A DNA stretch of 5,630 nt. It comes from Planctomycetaceae bacterium. Its GTDB lineage: Bacteria; Planctomycetota; UBA1135; GCA-002686595. This document shows, one piece after another, positions 1 through 5,533 of this stretch (its first letter is position 1; every line of letters begins with the position of its first letter). The position numbers and the translations under genes are program-made. The notes below the pieces were generated by a model, which made no database searches, was not told the origin of the DNA, and saw nothing but the letters and a program-made list of their open reading frames with translations. The DNA is taken from assembly GCA_013360535.1 (NCBI GenBank), contig JABWBL010000252.1:1-5630 (forward strand). The letters run 5' to 3'.

Positions 1-1
1 C

Positions 2-1369
2 CTGCTCGGCGACCTGCTGCGGCGCGCGGAGCGCTGCGAGGCCGCGCTCGTCGAATACACGACGGCCGCCTTCGCGCGCTCGGAATTCGCCGACCCGCTC
101 TCGGCCGAGGCGCAGCACGACCGCACGCTCGGCTGCGTGCGCCTCGAGTCGCTGCTGTTCGAGATGGGCGAGGGCGACTGGGCGCTGCAGGCCATGATCC
201 TCGTCAACCTGCAGAAGTCGCTGCTCGAGTACTTCCCGCGCTCGCAGGCGCTCGATCAGGCCGTGCGCGACGGCGCCAACGCCGAAGCGGCGATGATGCA
301 GGAGCTTCTTCTTGCCTACGACATCCCCGCCGAACCCGAGAGTTTCGATTTCGAGCGCGAGCTCGCGGGCCTGCCGGAATTTGAATCGCCGCAATTGCAG
401 GGCACTGCGACCGCGTGGTCGGCGCCCGCGGCCAGGCTCAAGCTGATTTCCACCGACGAAGCGTTGCGCGTCGAATGCACCGACCCCAGGGTCGGGACCT
501 ACTCCGTCGCCTGGACCACGCGCGAGTGGGATCCGGGCCTCAAGTGCTTCGTGTTCACCGAACCCGCGAACTCCGGCGGCAAGTGCGTGCGCAGCTTCCG
601 CGACGGCGCGCTCTTCTTCGGCTCGTCGGGCTTCGCGAGCGAGGGCCTGTTGCTGCGCCTTGGCGAGGAACCGTACTTCGGCCCTGGCCTCTTCGGGTTC
701 CCGCTCGAACAGGCGACGGATGTCGTGAAATTCCGCAAGAACGAGCCCGCACCCGGTCCGCGAATCGAGGGCCTCGGCGAGCGCCGCAGCTTCGTCGCGG
801 ACGTCGCCTGCGGCGGGGTGCTCGTCGGCGAGGGGTACGTCAGCGAAGACGAGAAGCTCGTCCCCGACGGCATCGTCCGACTCAGCTACAAGTCCGACCA
901 GTGGTTCCGCACGCGCTTCTCGCTCGGCGTCGCCGCACCGTGGCGGCGTTCGGGCACGGTGATCCACCGGAGCGACCTCTCGCGCCTCGAGGACGTCACC
1001 GGCGCGCAGGTCGCATGGGTCGATCCCGAGCAGTGGTTCAAGCGGATCGAGCAAGCCAAGGAACTGTTCGCGGCCGCGCAGAAGGCCGAGGCCGACCGCG
1101 CCTGGCGCATGCAAATGGAAGCCTGGCAGTCGATGGGCCAGTACGAGGGCCACGGCGTGCAGATCGAGCGCGAGGTCGGCGTCTACACCTGCTACCGCTG
1201 CGACGGCATCGGCTCGATCTACTCCGGCGGCGGCTGGGAGAGCTACTCCTACCTCGTGCAGACCGACCCCGGCTCCCCACCGAGCGTCGCCACCGGCTCC
1301 CGCTGGGTCTCCGGCCAGAGCGTCCCCTGCCCCGAGTGCTTCGGCTCCGGCCGCAAGGTCAGCCGCTGA
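2..1369 (+). CDS. Unrecognised protein with C-terminal paired CxxCxGxG zinc motifs (5'-partial)
   Basis: The reading frame is open from the left edge to a TGA at 1367-1369, giving 455 visible residues. A GTG at 137 could be a start, but the 45 codons before it have the same G/C-ending codon bias and protein-like composition, so the gene most likely begins upstream. The first ~130 visible residues look largely helical. A middle part rich in beta-type sequence and glycine follows, then a charged helical stretch (bases ~1030-1150). The C terminus carries CYRCDGIG (1190-1213) and CPECFGSG (1328-1351), two exact copies of the CxxCxGxG motif that binds zinc in the DnaJ cysteine-rich domain. DnaJ has four such motifs, closely spaced; here there are two, separated by 38 residues rich in Gly, Ser and Tyr. 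One four-cysteine zinc site is the likely outcome (inference). No J-domain is visible. Function is unknown; the missing N terminus may hold the informative domain. Confidence 0.85.
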   Translation: MLGDLLRRAERCEAALVEYTTAAFARSEFADPLSAEAQHDRTLGCVRLESLLFEMGEGDWALQAMILVNLQKSLLEYFPRSQALDQAVRDGANAEAAMMQELLLAYDIPAEPESFDFERELAGLPEFESPQLQGTATAWSAPAARLKLISTDEALRVECTDPRVGTYSVAWTTREWDPGLKCFVFTEPANSGGKCVRSFRDGALFFGSSGFASEGLLLRLGEEPYFGPGLFGFPLEQATDVVKFRKNEPAPGPRIEGLGERRSFVADVACGGVLVGEGYVSEDEKLVPDGIVRLSYKSDQWFRTRFSLGVAAPWRRSGTVIHRSDLSRLEDVTGAQVAWVDPEQWFKRIEQAKELFAAAQKAEADRAWRMQMEAWQSMGQYEGHGVQIEREVGVYTCYRCDGIGSIYSGGGWESYSYLVQTDPGSPPSVATGSRWVSGQSVPCPECFGSGRKVSR

Positions 1370-1415
1370 CGCGCGCCCGCGGGCCTGCTCCAGCTGTCGT
1401 TGGCAACCCGGGCAC

Positions 1416-1444
1416 TTGTGACTATGTCGGATCTGACATATAGT
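1416..1444 (+). promoter_or_regulatory. Sigma70-like promoter of the toxin-antitoxin operon
   Basis: A -35-like TTGTGA (1416-1421, four of six consensus bases) and a -10-like TATAGT (1439-1444, five of six) are separated by exactly 17 bp, in a locally AT-richer patch of an otherwise very GC-rich region. The predicted transcription start is about A1451, only ~4 nt before the toxin ATG at 1455. The only purine run near that ATG, GGAAG at 1448-1452, is 2 nt from the start codon, too close for a normal ribosome binding site. The mRNA may therefore be nearly leaderless. This is pattern recognition only. Confidence 0.6.
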
Positions 1445-1445
1445 C
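1420..1445. promoter_or_regulatory. Palindromic operator candidate for toxin-antitoxin autoregulation
   Basis: TATGTCGGATCTGACATA (1423-1440) is an 18-bp palindrome with one mismatched pair (G1429/T1434). Its arms are flanked by a second, staggered pair, GACTAT at 1420-1425 and ATAGTC at 1440-1445. It fills the spacer between the -35 and -10 elements and touches the -10, so a bound protein would block RNA polymerase. HigA-type XRE antitoxins typically repress their own operon from such inverted repeats, and the downstream antitoxin is the obvious ligand (inference). Confidence 0.6.
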
Positions 1446-1454
1446 CCGGAAGAC

Positions 1455-1787
1455 ATGGCCGCGAACGACAAGCCGCTCGTGTGGCTGCATGGGGAGATCC
1501 GGACCCCACCGATGAGCCTCAACGCCCGCCTCGAAGCTGGCTGGTTGTTGCGCAGGCTCCAGAAGCACGAGTCGCTCGGCATGCCCCACTCACGTCCGAT
1601 GCCGTCGATCGGAGCACGAGTTCACGAACTTCGGATCCGGGATGCCGACGCCAACTGGCGGATCATCTATCGAATCGACCCGGACGCCATCGTGCTCGCG
1701 GCAGTCTTCTCCAAGACGACCCGTTCCACGCCCAGTCTCCAGATCGACAGCAGCCGAGCGCGGCTGAAGCGCCATGACCAGACCTAG
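1455..1787 (+). CDS. RelE/HigB-like type II toxin (phage Gp49-like, DUF891-type)
   Basis: This 110-residue protein has the length and pattern of the Gp49-like/HigB branch of the RelE/ParE toxin superfamily. Family hallmarks are visible in order: WLHGEIRTPPMS near the N terminus, a helical LEAGWLLRRLQ segment (~26-36), the MPHSRPMPSIGARVHELRIRD block (~43-63), NWRIIYRID (67-75), the hydrophobic strand with VFSKTTRSTP (84-93), and a basic RARLKR tail. Characterised relatives are ribosome-dependent mRNA endonucleases held inactive by their cognate antitoxin; activity here is inferred. Basic residues such as R60, R62, R69 and K87 are candidate RNA-contacting positions. The ATG at 1455 is the first start after the promoter, and the family's N-terminal tryptophan motif begins soon after it. 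The coding end overlaps the long-start version of the antitoxin by 14 nt, or is followed by 13 nt before the preferred antitoxin start. The pair is therefore cotranscribed, toxin first as in higBA. Confidence 0.88.
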   Translation: MAANDKPLVWLHGEIRTPPMSLNARLEAGWLLRRLQKHESLGMPHSRPMPSIGARVHELRIRDADANWRIIYRIDPDAIVLAAVFSKTTRSTPSLQIDSSRARLKRHDQT

Positions 1788-1800
1788 ATCGGAACCCCTC

Positions 1801-2157
1801 ATGACCACCACCAAGAAGTCGAAGGTCGAACGCCTGCGGGCGGCGGGATGGAGCGTCGGTGATGCGGCGCAGTTCCTCGGACTCTCCGAGGAAGAGCGTG
1901 CGTTCGTGGAGCTCAAGCTGCGGCTCGCGGAAGCCATTCGGCTGGCACGCAGCTCGCGTGGCTGGACGCAGGCGGCGCTCGCGAAGCGGATCCGGTCGAG
2001 CCAGTCGCGAATCGCCAAGATCGAAGTGGGCGATCCGTCGGTCTCGCTGGAGCTGATGTTCCGTGCAGCCTTCGGCCTCGGGCTCTCCCTGGGCGACCTG
2101 CTCAAGCCCGCGCCCAGCTTGCGGCGTTCGCGAGCCCTGAAAACCAACGCGGGATGA
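1801..2157 (+). CDS. HigA-like XRE-family antitoxin / operon repressor
   Basis: From the ATG at 1801 this is a 118-residue DNA-binding protein. Residues ~12-35 hold the GWSVGDAAQFLGLSEEE segment common in antitoxins paired with Gp49-like toxins. A helical stretch ELKLRLAEAIRLARSS follows (~37-52), then the Cro/C1-type helix-turn-helix GWTQAALAKRI-SSQSRIAKIE (~54-75) with DPSVSLELMFRAAFGLG after it. It should bind and neutralise the upstream toxin and repress the shared promoter at the palindrome near 1430. An alternative in-frame ATG at 1774 overlaps the toxin gene and adds nine residues (MTRPRSEPL). I prefer 1801 because GGAA at 1791-1794 sits six bases upstream and because homologues usually begin with a short MTTTKK-like tail. 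The basic tail (PSLRRSRALK) extends past the HTH domain. The two-gene unit appears complete. Confidence 0.88.
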   Translation: MTTTKKSKVERLRAAGWSVGDAAQFLGLSEEERAFVELKLRLAEAIRLARSSRGWTQAALAKRIRSSQSRIAKIEVGDPSVSLELMFRAAFGLGLSLGDLLKPAPSLRRSRALKTNAG

Positions 2158-2319
2158 AGAGTCCTGAGTTCAGCGGCTTCAGGGTGCTTGGATTCGGAGT
2201 CGGCGCCAGAAGGTTGACCACCAAACGCACCGTTCGAGCGCGATGCGAGGTCGTCGGGTGCGCGCACGCACGAGATCGAAAGCGAGAAAGTTGGCGAGGC
2301 AACAGGCTCGCGAGCGGGC
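2158..2319. other. Intergenic gap between the antitoxin gene and the EEP gene
   Basis: These 162 bases hold no convincing gene. A small inverted repeat, CCTGA at 2163-2167 and TCAGG at 2179-2183 with an 11-nt loop, follows the antitoxin stop but has no T run. GCTCGCGAGC (2306-2315) is a perfect 10-bp palindrome ending 4 nt before the EEP start codon, where it could hide the initiation region in a hairpin or simply reflect GC-rich composition. No good promoter was found, so whether the EEP gene is read through from the toxin-antitoxin operon is undecided. Confidence 0.4.
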
Positions 2320-3237
2320 ATGGCAGCTGAGGTCGCAGCGTCCTCGTCCCGGCTCGTGCGGATCCTGCGCTGCGTGCTGCTCGCGTTGGGCTCGATGGGG
2401 CTGGTCACGGCGCTGGCATTCGTGCTCAACGGCACGAGCGACGCTTGGCGCACGCCGGAAGCGGGCGTCGTGGCGATGTTGGAGCCGCGTGCGGCTCGCC
2501 GCGAGCTGCGCGTGATGGCCTTCAATGCGGCGAAGTGCGGTTTCTTCGCGGGCGGGCGCTTCGCGGAGCGTGAGGTCGTGACTGCGGAGCTCGACGCGGT
2601 CGCTCAGGTGATCGTGCGCGAGGATTGCGACCTGGTGGTGTTGTCCGAGGTGGTGCTCGAGTGCGGACCGGAACCGCTCGACCAAGTCGTGTATCTCGCC
2701 CAACACTCCGGCCTGTCTCACTTCGCGGCGAGCGAGAATTACAGCTTCGGCGTGCCGTTTCTCCGTATTCGGTCGGGCAACGCTCTGCTCTCGCGCTGGC
2801 CGCTGAAGGCGCTCGAGACTCAGCAACTTGCCGGCGGAGCGCCGTTCTGGAACCCCACGAACAACCGGCGCGTGCTCTGGTGCGAAGTGGAGTTCCCGAA
2901 GGGCCCAATGCTGGTCGCCGCACTGCGCAACGACTCGTTTGACCTCGCGAACAACCTCGTGCAGACGCGCGAGATCGTCGCCTGGCTCGGGGAACGCCCT
3001 GCGCTGCTCGCGGGCGACTTCAACGCCGAGCCCCACGACCCGTCGCTGGAGCTTCTGCGCAAGAGCGGCCGATTCAGCGGGCTCGTCGACGGCCCGCCGA
3101 CTTTCCCGGCCCGCGCGCCGCGGCGCCGCATCGACCACGTGCTCGCGCCCGCCCCGTGGAAGCTCCTCGAGCACCACACCGTCGAGATCGGAAGCTCCGA
3201 CCACCTCGCCGTCGTCGCGACGTTCGCCATCCCGTGA
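2320..3237 (+). CDS. Membrane-anchored endonuclease/exonuclease/phosphatase (EEP) family protein
   Basis: This 305-residue protein has the DNase I-like EEP fold in full. Visible motifs are LRVMAFN with metal-site N69, DLVVLSE with metal-binding E110, the SGNALLSRWPL block (152-162), LLAGDFNAEP with D233 and N235, RRRIDHVLAP (268-277) and the terminal SSDHLAVVA with the D294-H295 pair. Residues ~13-37 form one hydrophobic segment preceded by R11, R14 and R17, which fits a signal anchor that places the catalytic domain outside the cytoplasm; no lipobox is seen. Family members hydrolyse phosphodiester bonds in DNA, RNA, sphingomyelin or inositol phosphates, and the substrate here cannot be read from sequence. 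The strand that ends in THL or HLD in DNase I and bacterial sphingomyelinases reads LVAALRNDSFD here (198-208), so the usual histidine appears replaced by Arg or Asn. APE1-type enzymes also differ there, so activity is not excluded. ATG 2320 is the first plausible start after an in-frame stop at 2215-2217; its ribosome binding site is weak. Confidence 0.85.
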   Translation: MAAEVAASSSRLVRILRCVLLALGSMGLVTALAFVLNGTSDAWRTPEAGVVAMLEPRAARRELRVMAFNAAKCGFFAGGRFAEREVVTAELDAVAQVIVREDCDLVVLSEVVLECGPEPLDQVVYLAQHSGLSHFAASENYSFGVPFLRIRSGNALLSRWPLKALETQQLAGGAPFWNPTNNRRVLWCEVEFPKGPMLVAALRNDSFDLANNLVQTREIVAWLGERPALLAGDFNAEPHDPSLELLRKSGRFSGLVDGPPTFPARAPRRRIDHVLAPAPWKLLEHHTVEIGSSDHLAVVATFAIP

Positions 3238-3244
3238 ACCACTT

Positions 3245-3270
3245 CCGGGTACGTGCCCCTCACGTTACGG
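3245..3270 (+). terminator. Weak stem-loop after the EEP gene
   Basis: ACGTG (3251-3255) and CACGT (3261-3265) form a perfect 5-bp stem around a CCCCT loop. CCG (3245-3247) and CGG (3268-3270) can extend it across an internal bulge. It begins 8 nt after the EEP stop codon, where a terminator would be expected, but it lacks a following T run. It could be a structured 3' end, a factor-dependent terminator element or chance. Confidence 0.22.
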
Positions 3271-3299
3271 CTCACCCCTCTGCCCTTCCCAGCGCGGGT

Positions 3300-3328
3300 G
3301 TGAGCCGGCCCCTCGCTTCTAGTAGACT
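3300..3328 (+). promoter_or_regulatory. Possible promoter of the DUF262-DUF1524 gene
   Basis: TAGACT (3323-3328) matches four of six -10 consensus bases and lies within CTTCTAGTAGACT, an AT-richer break in GC-rich sequence. A poor -35 match, GTGAGC (3300-3305), is 17 bp upstream. The distance from the -10 to the ATG is 9 nt, almost the same as the 10 nt seen at the toxin gene. There is no purine-rich Shine-Dalgarno sequence in CTCCGGCCATC before the ATG. A near-leaderless transcript is again the simplest reading. Confidence 0.35.
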
Positions 3329-3337
3329 CCGGCCATC

Positions 3338-5050
3338 ATGGCCCGCAGTGCGCTTCTGAACACGGACACCGAGGACCTCAAGGAGCTTCTCGGCAACGGA
3401 AAGAGCTACAGCGTTCCGCCCTACCAGCGCGACTACTCCTGGAAGCGTGAACACTGGGAAGACCTTTGGGAGGACCTCGCAGCCGTCGAAGCCAGTCGCG
3501 AAGACCACTACATGGGCGCGATCGTGCTCGAAACCAAGGAGCGCAAGCAGTTCCGCGTCATCGACGGCCAGCAGAGGCTGACGACGCTCAGCATCCTGAT
3601 CCTAGCTTGCGTGGACTATCTGTACGGACTTGCGGCGGCGGACGTCGATGCCGCGGCAAACCGGGAGCGTGCGTCGCTGCTTGAGAGTGGCTACCTCGGA
3701 GCCAAGGATCCCACGAGCCTCCGCATCACGCCGAAGCTGAAGCTCAACGCCAACGACGACGACTTCTTTCAACTCAATCTCGCCCAGCGGAAACCGCCCC
3801 AGGGCGGTGAGCGCAGCCTGCGCGACTCCGAGCGGCTCCTGTGGGGCTGCTTCAGGTTCTTCGAGCAGAAGGTCAAGGAGAAGTTCTCCCAGAGCCGCAA
3901 GGGCGAACTCGTGGCCGCGTTCGTGAGTGACGTCGTCTCGGAGCGCCTCGTGTTCATCAGCGTCCGAGTGCAGGATCAATTGAGCGCGTACACGGTGTTC
4001 GAGACCCTGAACGCCCGCGGCCTCGAGCTGACCGAGACCGACTTGCTCAAGAACTATCTGCTGTCTCTGGCGGATCGCCTCAGCAAGTCCCAGATGGACC
4101 CGGTCCTCCGTCAGTGGGCGCGGATCACGACCCGTGTCGGCATCAGGGGTTTCCCCGAGTTCCTGCGACACCACCTGAACTCGCGCCGCGAGTTCGTGCG
4201 GCAGAAGCAACTGTTCAGGACGATCAAGAGGGACGTTGTCACGCTGCAGCAGGTGTTTGACCTGCTCGACCAGCTCGAGAGGGACGCAACGTGGTTCGAG
4301 GCCCTGAACGATCCCGCCAGCGACTTCTGGCTTGACTACCCTGGGGCAAAGGAGCACGTACGTGTCCTGACGCTTTTTGGCGTCTCGCAGTACACCCCCT
4401 TGATGCTCGCGGCCAAGGACAGCTTCAGCGCACCTCAGGACATCGTCGAGCTGCTCCGCTGTTGTGCAGTGCTGTCACTGAGGTTCAACGGTGTCAGCCG
4501 ACGAAGCACGCACCTGCTGGAGGAGGTCTACAATCGTGCGGCGCTGGAGATTCGACGCGGATCGGCGAAGTCCATGAAGGCCGTCCGAATGGCCCTGCGG
4601 CCGATCTACATCCCTGACGAGGAGTTCGAGGCGGATTTCTCCTCGCTCCGGCTCCGCAATCAGGGGGCATCGGGCAAGCGACTGCGCTACATCCTCGCGA
4701 AGGTCGAAAGACAGCTTGGCGGGTCCGACCTCAGCGACGACGGCATGAACGCCACGGTCGAGCACATCCTGCCGGAGCGGCCCGGCGAGGAGGGTTGGCA
4801 GCATTTCACGCCTGAGGCCATTGATCGCAGCCATGAGCGACTGGGAAATTACTCGCTGCTCGAGCGAAGCCTGAACCTTCGAGACGCTGGCAATGCGCCC
4901 TTCGCTATGAAGCAGGCCGCTTATGCAAAGTCGCAGTACAGGACCTCCAGGGAACTTTGCGACTTCTCGGAATGGACGGAAGAGACCATTTCAATTCGCC
5001 AGATTTCCATGGCCAAGGTCGCGAAAGCGGTCTGGTCCCTGAGTTTCTGA
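3338..5050 (+). CDS. GmrSD/BrxU-type DUF262-DUF1524 nuclease (probable type IV restriction enzyme)
   Basis: This 570-residue protein carries both halves of the GmrSD architecture in one chain. The N-terminal DUF262 domain shows VPPYQRDYSW (26-35) and VIDGQQRLTTL (74-84), the QR and DGQQR motifs of this ParB-like nucleotide-binding fold, and later FETLNARGLELTETDLLKN (221-239). Residues ~245-460 are mostly helical and join the domains. The C-terminal DUF1524 HNH-type nuclease shows VEHILPE (474-480, H476), LGNYSLL (502-508, N504), SLN (N513) and a K-x3-Y-x2-S segment (525-532). GmrSD and BrxU use nucleotide hydrolysis by DUF262 to license cleavage of DNA with modified (for example glucosylated hydroxymethyl) cytosine, and restrict phages that carry it. 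The same activity is inferred, with target modification unknown. All signature residues are intact and the length suits a complete single-chain member. It stands alone, with no methyltransferase, BREX or other restriction subunit visible. The ATG at 3338 puts the QR motif at the usual distance from the N terminus. Confidence 0.92.
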   Translation: MARSALLNTDTEDLKELLGNGKSYSVPPYQRDYSWKREHWEDLWEDLAAVEASREDHYMGAIVLETKERKQFRVIDGQQRLTTLSILILACVDYLYGLAAADVDAAANRERASLLESGYLGAKDPTSLRITPKLKLNANDDDFFQLNLAQRKPPQGGERSLRDSERLLWGCFRFFEQKVKEKFSQSRKGELVAAFVSDVVSERLVFISVRVQDQLSAYTVFETLNARGLELTETDLLKNYLLSLADRLSKSQMDPVLRQWARITTRVGIRGFPEFLRHHLNSRREFVRQKQLFRTIKRDVVTLQQVFDLLDQLERDATWFEALNDPASDFWLDYPGAKEHVRVLTLFGVSQYTPLMLAAKDSFSAPQDIVELLRCCAVLSLRFNGVSRRSTHLLEEVYNRAALEIRRGSAKSMKAVRMALRPIYIPDEEFEADFSSLRLRNQGASGKRLRYILAKVERQLGGSDLSDDGMNATVEHILPERPGEEGWQHFTPEAIDRSHERLGNYSLLERSLNLRDAGNAPFAMKQAAYAKSQYRTSRELCDFSEWTEETISIRQISMAKVAKAVWSLSF

Positions 5051-5073
5051 CCGCCCAGGCGTTGGGTCGATCT

Positions 5074-5298
5074 TCAGCGGCCCTGCGCGGCGTGGAAGAG
5101 GAATTTGCGCCACGAGGAGGACCACCAGGCGCGCCATTCGGCGGGGCCGAGGGAGCGCGTGGAGTCGTTGGCCCAGGGGTCGTAGAGGAACGGCTGGCGC
5201 GTGATCGAGCGCAGCGCGGAGTCGGCGGCGGTCCGAAGGCCCAGGCTCCGATTCTCCAGCTGCGCATGGTCGACGCGTGTGTCGCCTTGTCGGCCCAT
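5074..5298 (-). pseudogene. HEAT-like protein C-terminal remnant
   Basis: On the minus strand a frame ends with TGA at 5076-5074 and reads LENRSLGLRTAADSALRSIT, then RQPFLYDPWANDSTRS and PAEWRAWWSSSWRKFLFHAAQGR. This resembles the last HEAT-type helical repeat of large planctomycete-style repeat proteins, where R-x-AA-x-x-ALR-x-IT-x-Q-x-F is followed by YDP and W-R-A-W-W. Codons from about 5259 down to 5074 are strongly G/C-ending, as in real genes here. Upstream of that the same frame becomes low-complexity Pro/Arg sequence without repeats. The entry starts at an in-frame ATG (5298-5296) that lacks a ribosome binding site; the frame stays open to 5538. The simplest reading is a 3' fragment of a larger gene whose 5' part was deleted or rearranged. 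A short genuine 74-residue gene is possible but less likely. It converges on the nuclease gene with only 23 bases between the two stop codons. Confidence 0.45.
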
Positions 5299-5533
5299 TG
5301 GAAGGAGCGAGCGCACACGCGGCGCGCAACCGGGGCACGCGCGCGACACCGCGCCATGCGATCTCGGATTGGCCCCATGCCCAAGGACATGGCGGGCAGG
5401 AACGCGTGGTGGCGGTGGAGGTATCATCCGGAACCGAATCCGGACAGTGAGGGTGGCCCCCTGACATGTGCCCCGATTGTAGCCGTTCGGCGATCCGCAC
5501 CCCGCGAGGCTCTTGACGCGGCCGCCTGACCGG
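5299..5533. other. Non-coding stretch with short repeats beyond the HEAT-like fragment
   Basis: I see no convincing gene here. Frames are open on both strands because the region is GC-rich, but their translations are Arg/Pro/Ala-rich with no recognisable motif. Short elements include the TCCGGA pair at 5427-5444 and CTTGACG at 5512-5518, which is the exact reverse complement of CGTCAAG at 5543-5549. The stretch GGGTGGCCCCCTGACATGTG (5451-5470) is vaguely like IS21-family end regions, but no transposase gene or matching terminal repeat is visible. The region may be decayed or junction DNA between the gene remnant and the sequence at the right edge. Confidence 0.35.
5427..5444. repeat. Paired TCCGGA palindromes
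   Basis: TCCGGA occurs at 5427-5432 and again at 5439-5444, separated by ACCGAA. Each copy is itself a palindrome, so the 18-bp unit is at once a direct and an inverted repeat and could form a short hairpin. Its role is unknown. Transposon end-binding repeats, an operator and chance in GC-rich DNA are all possible. Confidence 0.4.

Noticed and set aside
1375..1384. GCCCGCGGGC perfect palindrome just after the first gene
   Set aside because: Ten-base GC palindromes are expected by chance in DNA this GC-rich. There is no loop or T run to suggest a terminator.
1590..2525. Long open minus-strand frame (311 codons) opposite the toxin-antitoxin genes
   Set aside because: It is antisense to two recognised family genes, has an Arg/Ser/Ala-rich composition with no motifs, and is explained by the high GC content.
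2179..3204. Long open minus-strand frame (341 codons) opposite the EEP gene
   Set aside because: It overlaps the full EEP catalytic domain, and its translation is a charged, His/Arg-rich shadow without recognisable domains.
3602..4357. Open minus-strand frame (251 codons) opposite the DUF262-DUF1524 gene
   Set aside because: The plus-strand protein is unambiguous there, and this frame is Leu/Glu/Val-rich mirror sequence typical of antisense to GC-rich genes.
5051..5073. Possible terminator hairpin (GCCCA/TGGGT) between the converging stop codons
   Set aside because: The stem is only 4-5 bp and no T run follows on either strand.
5369..5399. CCATG/CATGG hairpin around CCCAAGGA
   Set aside because: It is a short imperfect stem with no neighbouring gene start or T run and is not distinguishable from chance.
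4957..5529. Plus-strand frame of 190 codons running past the end of the nuclease gene
   Set aside because: It overlaps the conserved nuclease C terminus in another frame, lacks a ribosome binding site and has no recognisable motif. The minus-strand HEAT-like reading is more protein-like.
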